Shown here: positions 31,074 to 33,004 of the stretch, one piece after another
Numbering within the stretch: position 1 is the stretch's first letter
How the letters are laid out: each line of letters begins with the position of its first letter
Notes under the pieces: generated by a model
Databases searched by the model: none
Seen by the model: the letters and a program-made list of their open reading frames with translations, nothing else
What the model was told of the DNA's origin: nothing
Assembly: GCF_004348535.1 (NCBI RefSeq)
Contig: NZ_SMJX01000068.1
Coordinates: 1 to 33,004 of the forward strand
Direction: 5' to 3'
Length of the DNA stretch: 33,004 nt
Source: Actinomadura sp. KC216
Lineage (GTDB): Bacteria > Actinomycetota > Actinomycetes > Streptosporangiales > Streptosporangiaceae
Program-made: the position numbers and the translations under genes

Positions 31074-32267
31074 ATGCCATCTCGCCAACTCGGCTTCCCG
31101 GTGTTCGACGCCGACAACCACCTGTACGAGAAACGCGAAGCGCTGACGAGGTACCTGCCCGACGAGTACAAGGGGGCCATCGACTACGTCGACGTGCACG
31201 GCCGCACCAAGATCGTCGTTCGCGGGCACATCAGCGACTACATCCCGAACCCGACGTTCGACCGCGTCGGCAGGCCCGGCGCGCAGGAGGAGTACTTCAA
31301 GCACGGCAACCCCGAGGGCAAGACCCTCCGGCAGATCATCGGCAAGGGGATCGACTGCCCGCCCGCCTTCCGCGAGGCCGGGCCGCGCCTGGAGCTCATG
31401 GACGAGCTCGGCCTGCGCTACTCGCTGATGATGCCGACCCTCGCCAGCCTCGTCGAGGAGCGGATGCGCGACGACCCCGACCTGTGCGCCGCGGTCATCC
31501 ACGCCCTCAACCGGTGGATGGCGGAGGACTGGCCGTTCGTCCACAAGGGCCGGATCTTCTCCACCCCGATCATCACCCCGGGCCTGGTCGACAAGGCGAT
31601 CGCGGAACTCGAATGGGTCCTCGACAAGGGCGCCAAGGTCATCCTGATGCGTCCCGCGCCCGCGTGGGGGTACCAGGGGCCGCGCTCGTTCGCGCTGCCG
31701 GAGTACGACCCGTACTGGAAGCTGGTCGAGGAGTCCGGCGTCCTCGTGGTGTTCCACGCGTCCGACAGCGGCTACAACCGCTACTGGAACGAGTGGGAGG
31801 GCACGCAGCTCGAGATGCAGGCGTTCGCGCAGCCCCGGCCGTTCACGGCGGCGATGCGCAACGCGCACCGCGAGATCCAGGACGCGGTCACCTCGATGAT
31901 CTTCCACGGCGCGCTGTGGCGGCACCCCGGCGTGCGGATCGCGCTGATCGAGAACGGCGCCGGCTGGGTGCCGCACCTGCTGGAGCACCTCGACGAGACC
32001 TACGGCACCATGCCGCAGGTGTTCCCGGAGCCGCCGTCGGAGACGTTCAAGCGGAACTTCTGGATGCACCCGTTCCACGAGGAGGACCCGCGCGACCTGA
32101 TCAAGCTGCTCGGCGCCGACCACATCATCTTCGGCTCCGACTACCCGCACGTCGAGGGGCTCGCCGACCCGCTCTCCTACGTCGACGAGCTGACCGGCAT
32201 CCCGGACGAGGACGTCCGCAAGATCATGGGCGGCAACATGATGGGCCTGCTGGGCGTCGCCGCCTGA
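31074..32267 (+). CDS. Amidohydrolase-2 family metal-dependent hydrolase/decarboxylase (2)
   Basis: A 397-residue TIM-barrel protein of the same family as the gene at 13704, but clearly a separate subgroup. The N-terminal metal motif reads PVFDADNHLYEK (D14, H16). VVFHASDSGYNRYW supplies the mid-barrel histidine, and ALIENGAGWVPHLLEHLDETYG and IIFGSDYPHVEG are conserved. The ATG follows GAGGAGG. It is directly behind operator copy 8 and ends at a hairpin terminator. The reaction is unknown; hydrolysis of a C-C bond or decarboxylation is possible from the family. Confidence 0.87.
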   Translation: MPSRQLGFPVFDADNHLYEKREALTRYLPDEYKGAIDYVDVHGRTKIVVRGHISDYIPNPTFDRVGRPGAQEEYFKHGNPEGKTLRQIIGKGIDCPPAFREAGPRLELMDELGLRYSLMMPTLASLVEERMRDDPDLCAAVIHALNRWMAEDWPFVHKGRIFSTPIITPGLVDKAIAELEWVLDKGAKVILMRPAPAWGYQGPRSFALPEYDPYWKLVEESGVLVVFHASDSGYNRYWNEWEGTQLEMQAFAQPRPFTAAMRNAHREIQDAVTSMIFHGALWRHPGVRIALIENGAGWVPHLLEHLDETYGTMPQVFPEPPSETFKRNFWMHPFHEEDPRDLIKLLGADHIIFGSDYPHVEGLADPLSYVDELTGIPDEDVRKIMGGNMMGLLGVAA

Positions 32268-32291
32268 CCCCGTCGCCGTCCGGCCCGGACG

Positions 32292-32335
32292 CAGCGGGCC
32301 CCTGCCCGTCCCCCTTTCGTGACAGGGGTCCGCTG
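32292..32335 (+). terminator. Hairpin terminator after amidohydrolase 2
   Basis: The arms CAGCGGGCCCCTG (32292-32304) and CAGGGGTCCGCTG (32323-32335) pair over 13 bp with one mismatch, around an 18-nt loop. It separates the amidohydrolase from the TetR gene at 32400. Confidence 0.75.
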
Positions 32336-32399
32336 TAACGCCTCCGTTCCGCTCCGCCGGGAGGCCATCGCCCGGCGCTCATCCTCTAGGGTTCTGCAC

Positions 32400-33004
32400 G
32401 TGAACGACGACTCGCCCGCCGAGGAGCGGCAGTCACGGCCGCGGGGCCGCCGCACGGCCGCGCGGCTGCTCGACGCCGCCGTGGAGGAGTTCACCGCGCA
32501 CGGCTACCACGACGCCCGCATCGCCCGGATCGCCGAGCGCGCGGGGACGTCCTACGGAACCTTCTACCTCCACTTCACCGACAAGACCGACGTGCTCTGG
32601 GAGTCGCTGGAGCCGATGCGGACCGACCTGGCCGGAGTGCTGGAGTCGCTGGGGCCGCTGGAGGCGGGCCCGGACGGCCGCGCGGCCCTGGAGGCGTGGG
32701 TGCGGCGGATCTGCGACCACTTCCAGCGGCACATGCCGATGTTCCGGGCGCTGGTGGAGGCGCAGGCCGCGTCGGAGGAGATCGCGCGCAGCGGCGTCGA
32801 GATGCTGGGCGGCTACCGCCGGATCATCGCGTCCCGGATCAGGGAGAGCGACGCGATCGGCGTCGACCCCAACCTCGCGGCGCTGATCATCTACGCGACG
32901 CTGGAGCGGACGAACTTCACCTACTACTACGGGTCGCTGGTCGCGAGCTACCGCGAGATCGTCACCGTGCTGACCGAGTTCATCCACCAGTCGCTGTTCG
33001 GCGC
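32400..33004 (+). CDS. TetR/AcrR-family transcriptional regulator (TetR3), 3' end cut
   Basis: The first 201 residues are visible, with no stop before the window end. The N-terminus is MNDDSPAEERQSRPRGRR. The DNA-binding domain is AARLLDAAVEEFTAHGYHDARI then RIAERAGTSYGTFYLHFTDKTDV (about 20-63). The ligand domain contains HFQRHMPMFRALVEAQAASEEIA. The GTG at 32400 has only a weak AGGG upstream; a -10-like TAGGGT (32387-32392) would place the RNA start at the GTG, so it may be leaderless. No 18-bp operator precedes it, and a terminator separates it from the cluster, so it may be unrelated or may be the unregulated master repressor. Confidence 0.85.
   Translation, partial: MNDDSPAEERQSRPRGRRTAARLLDAAVEEFTAHGYHDARIARIAERAGTSYGTFYLHFTDKTDVLWESLEPMRTDLAGVLESLGPLEAGPDGRAALEAWVRRICDHFQRHMPMFRALVEAQAASEEIARSGVEMLGGYRRIIASRIRESDAIGVDPNLAALIIYATLERTNFTYYYGSLVASYREIVTVLTEFIHQSLFG

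Noticed and set aside
1..33004. tRNA, rRNA, insertion sequence or phage attachment site
   Set aside because: I saw no cloverleaf-like sequences, transposase motifs, integrase genes or flanking inverted repeats by eye; a covariance-model search was not possible.

Overview
The window is very GC-rich, uses GTG and TTG starts, and packs genes with 1-4 nt overlaps. With F420-type (LLM) oxidoreductases and many acyl-CoA enzymes, this points to an actinomycete. A Streptosporangiales/Thermomonosporaceae-like (Actinomadura-type) genome is my guess and is not proven by the sequence. I see no rRNA, tRNA, insertion sequence, phage gene or CRISPR array. There are 32 coding regions; the first and last run off the window.

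Layout. (1) 1-1781, minus: an LLM-class oxidoreductase followed by a truncated thiolase-fold lipid-transfer protein. (2) 1876-3945, plus: a ThDP enzyme and a small DUF6907-like protein, ending at a two-way terminator. (3) 4010-6765, minus: a small cysteine protein, an AMP-forming acyl-CoA ligase and an enoyl-CoA hydratase. (4) 6905-7798, plus: a two-domain VOC protein. (5) 7860-13540, minus: thioesterase, acyl-CoA ligase, family III CoA-transferase and a TetR regulator, then an SDR behind its own operator. (6) 13704-15563, plus: an amidohydrolase and a DoxX-like membrane protein. (7) 15593-18533, minus: a coupled acyl-CoA dehydrogenase pair and a second TetR regulator. (8) 18820-29797, plus: an 11-kb apparent operon with a branched-chain-type ABC transporter (lipoprotein, LivH, a LivM-LivG fusion, LivF), an ADP-forming acyl-CoA synthetase, two MaoC proteins, a DUF35 protein, a thiolase-fold lipid-transfer protein and two crotonases. 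(9) 29943-32267, plus: an MBL-fold hydrolase and a second amidohydrolase. (10) From 32400: a third TetR regulator, cut by the window end.

The unifying feature is an 18-bp imperfect palindrome, about CTACCAGWCGWCYGGTWG. It occurs eight times, always between genes and ahead of nearly every transcription unit. This looks like one regulon, probably controlled by a TetR repressor encoded here.

The genes read as an import and CoA-dependent breakdown pathway: uptake, activation, alpha,beta-dehydrogenation by a heteromeric dehydrogenase, hydration by a split MaoC pair, and retro-aldol cleavage by a lipid-transfer-type aldolase with its DUF35 partner. This parallels the last steps of steroid side-chain removal in actinobacteria. 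However, no steroid-ring genes are present, so the substrate is unknown.
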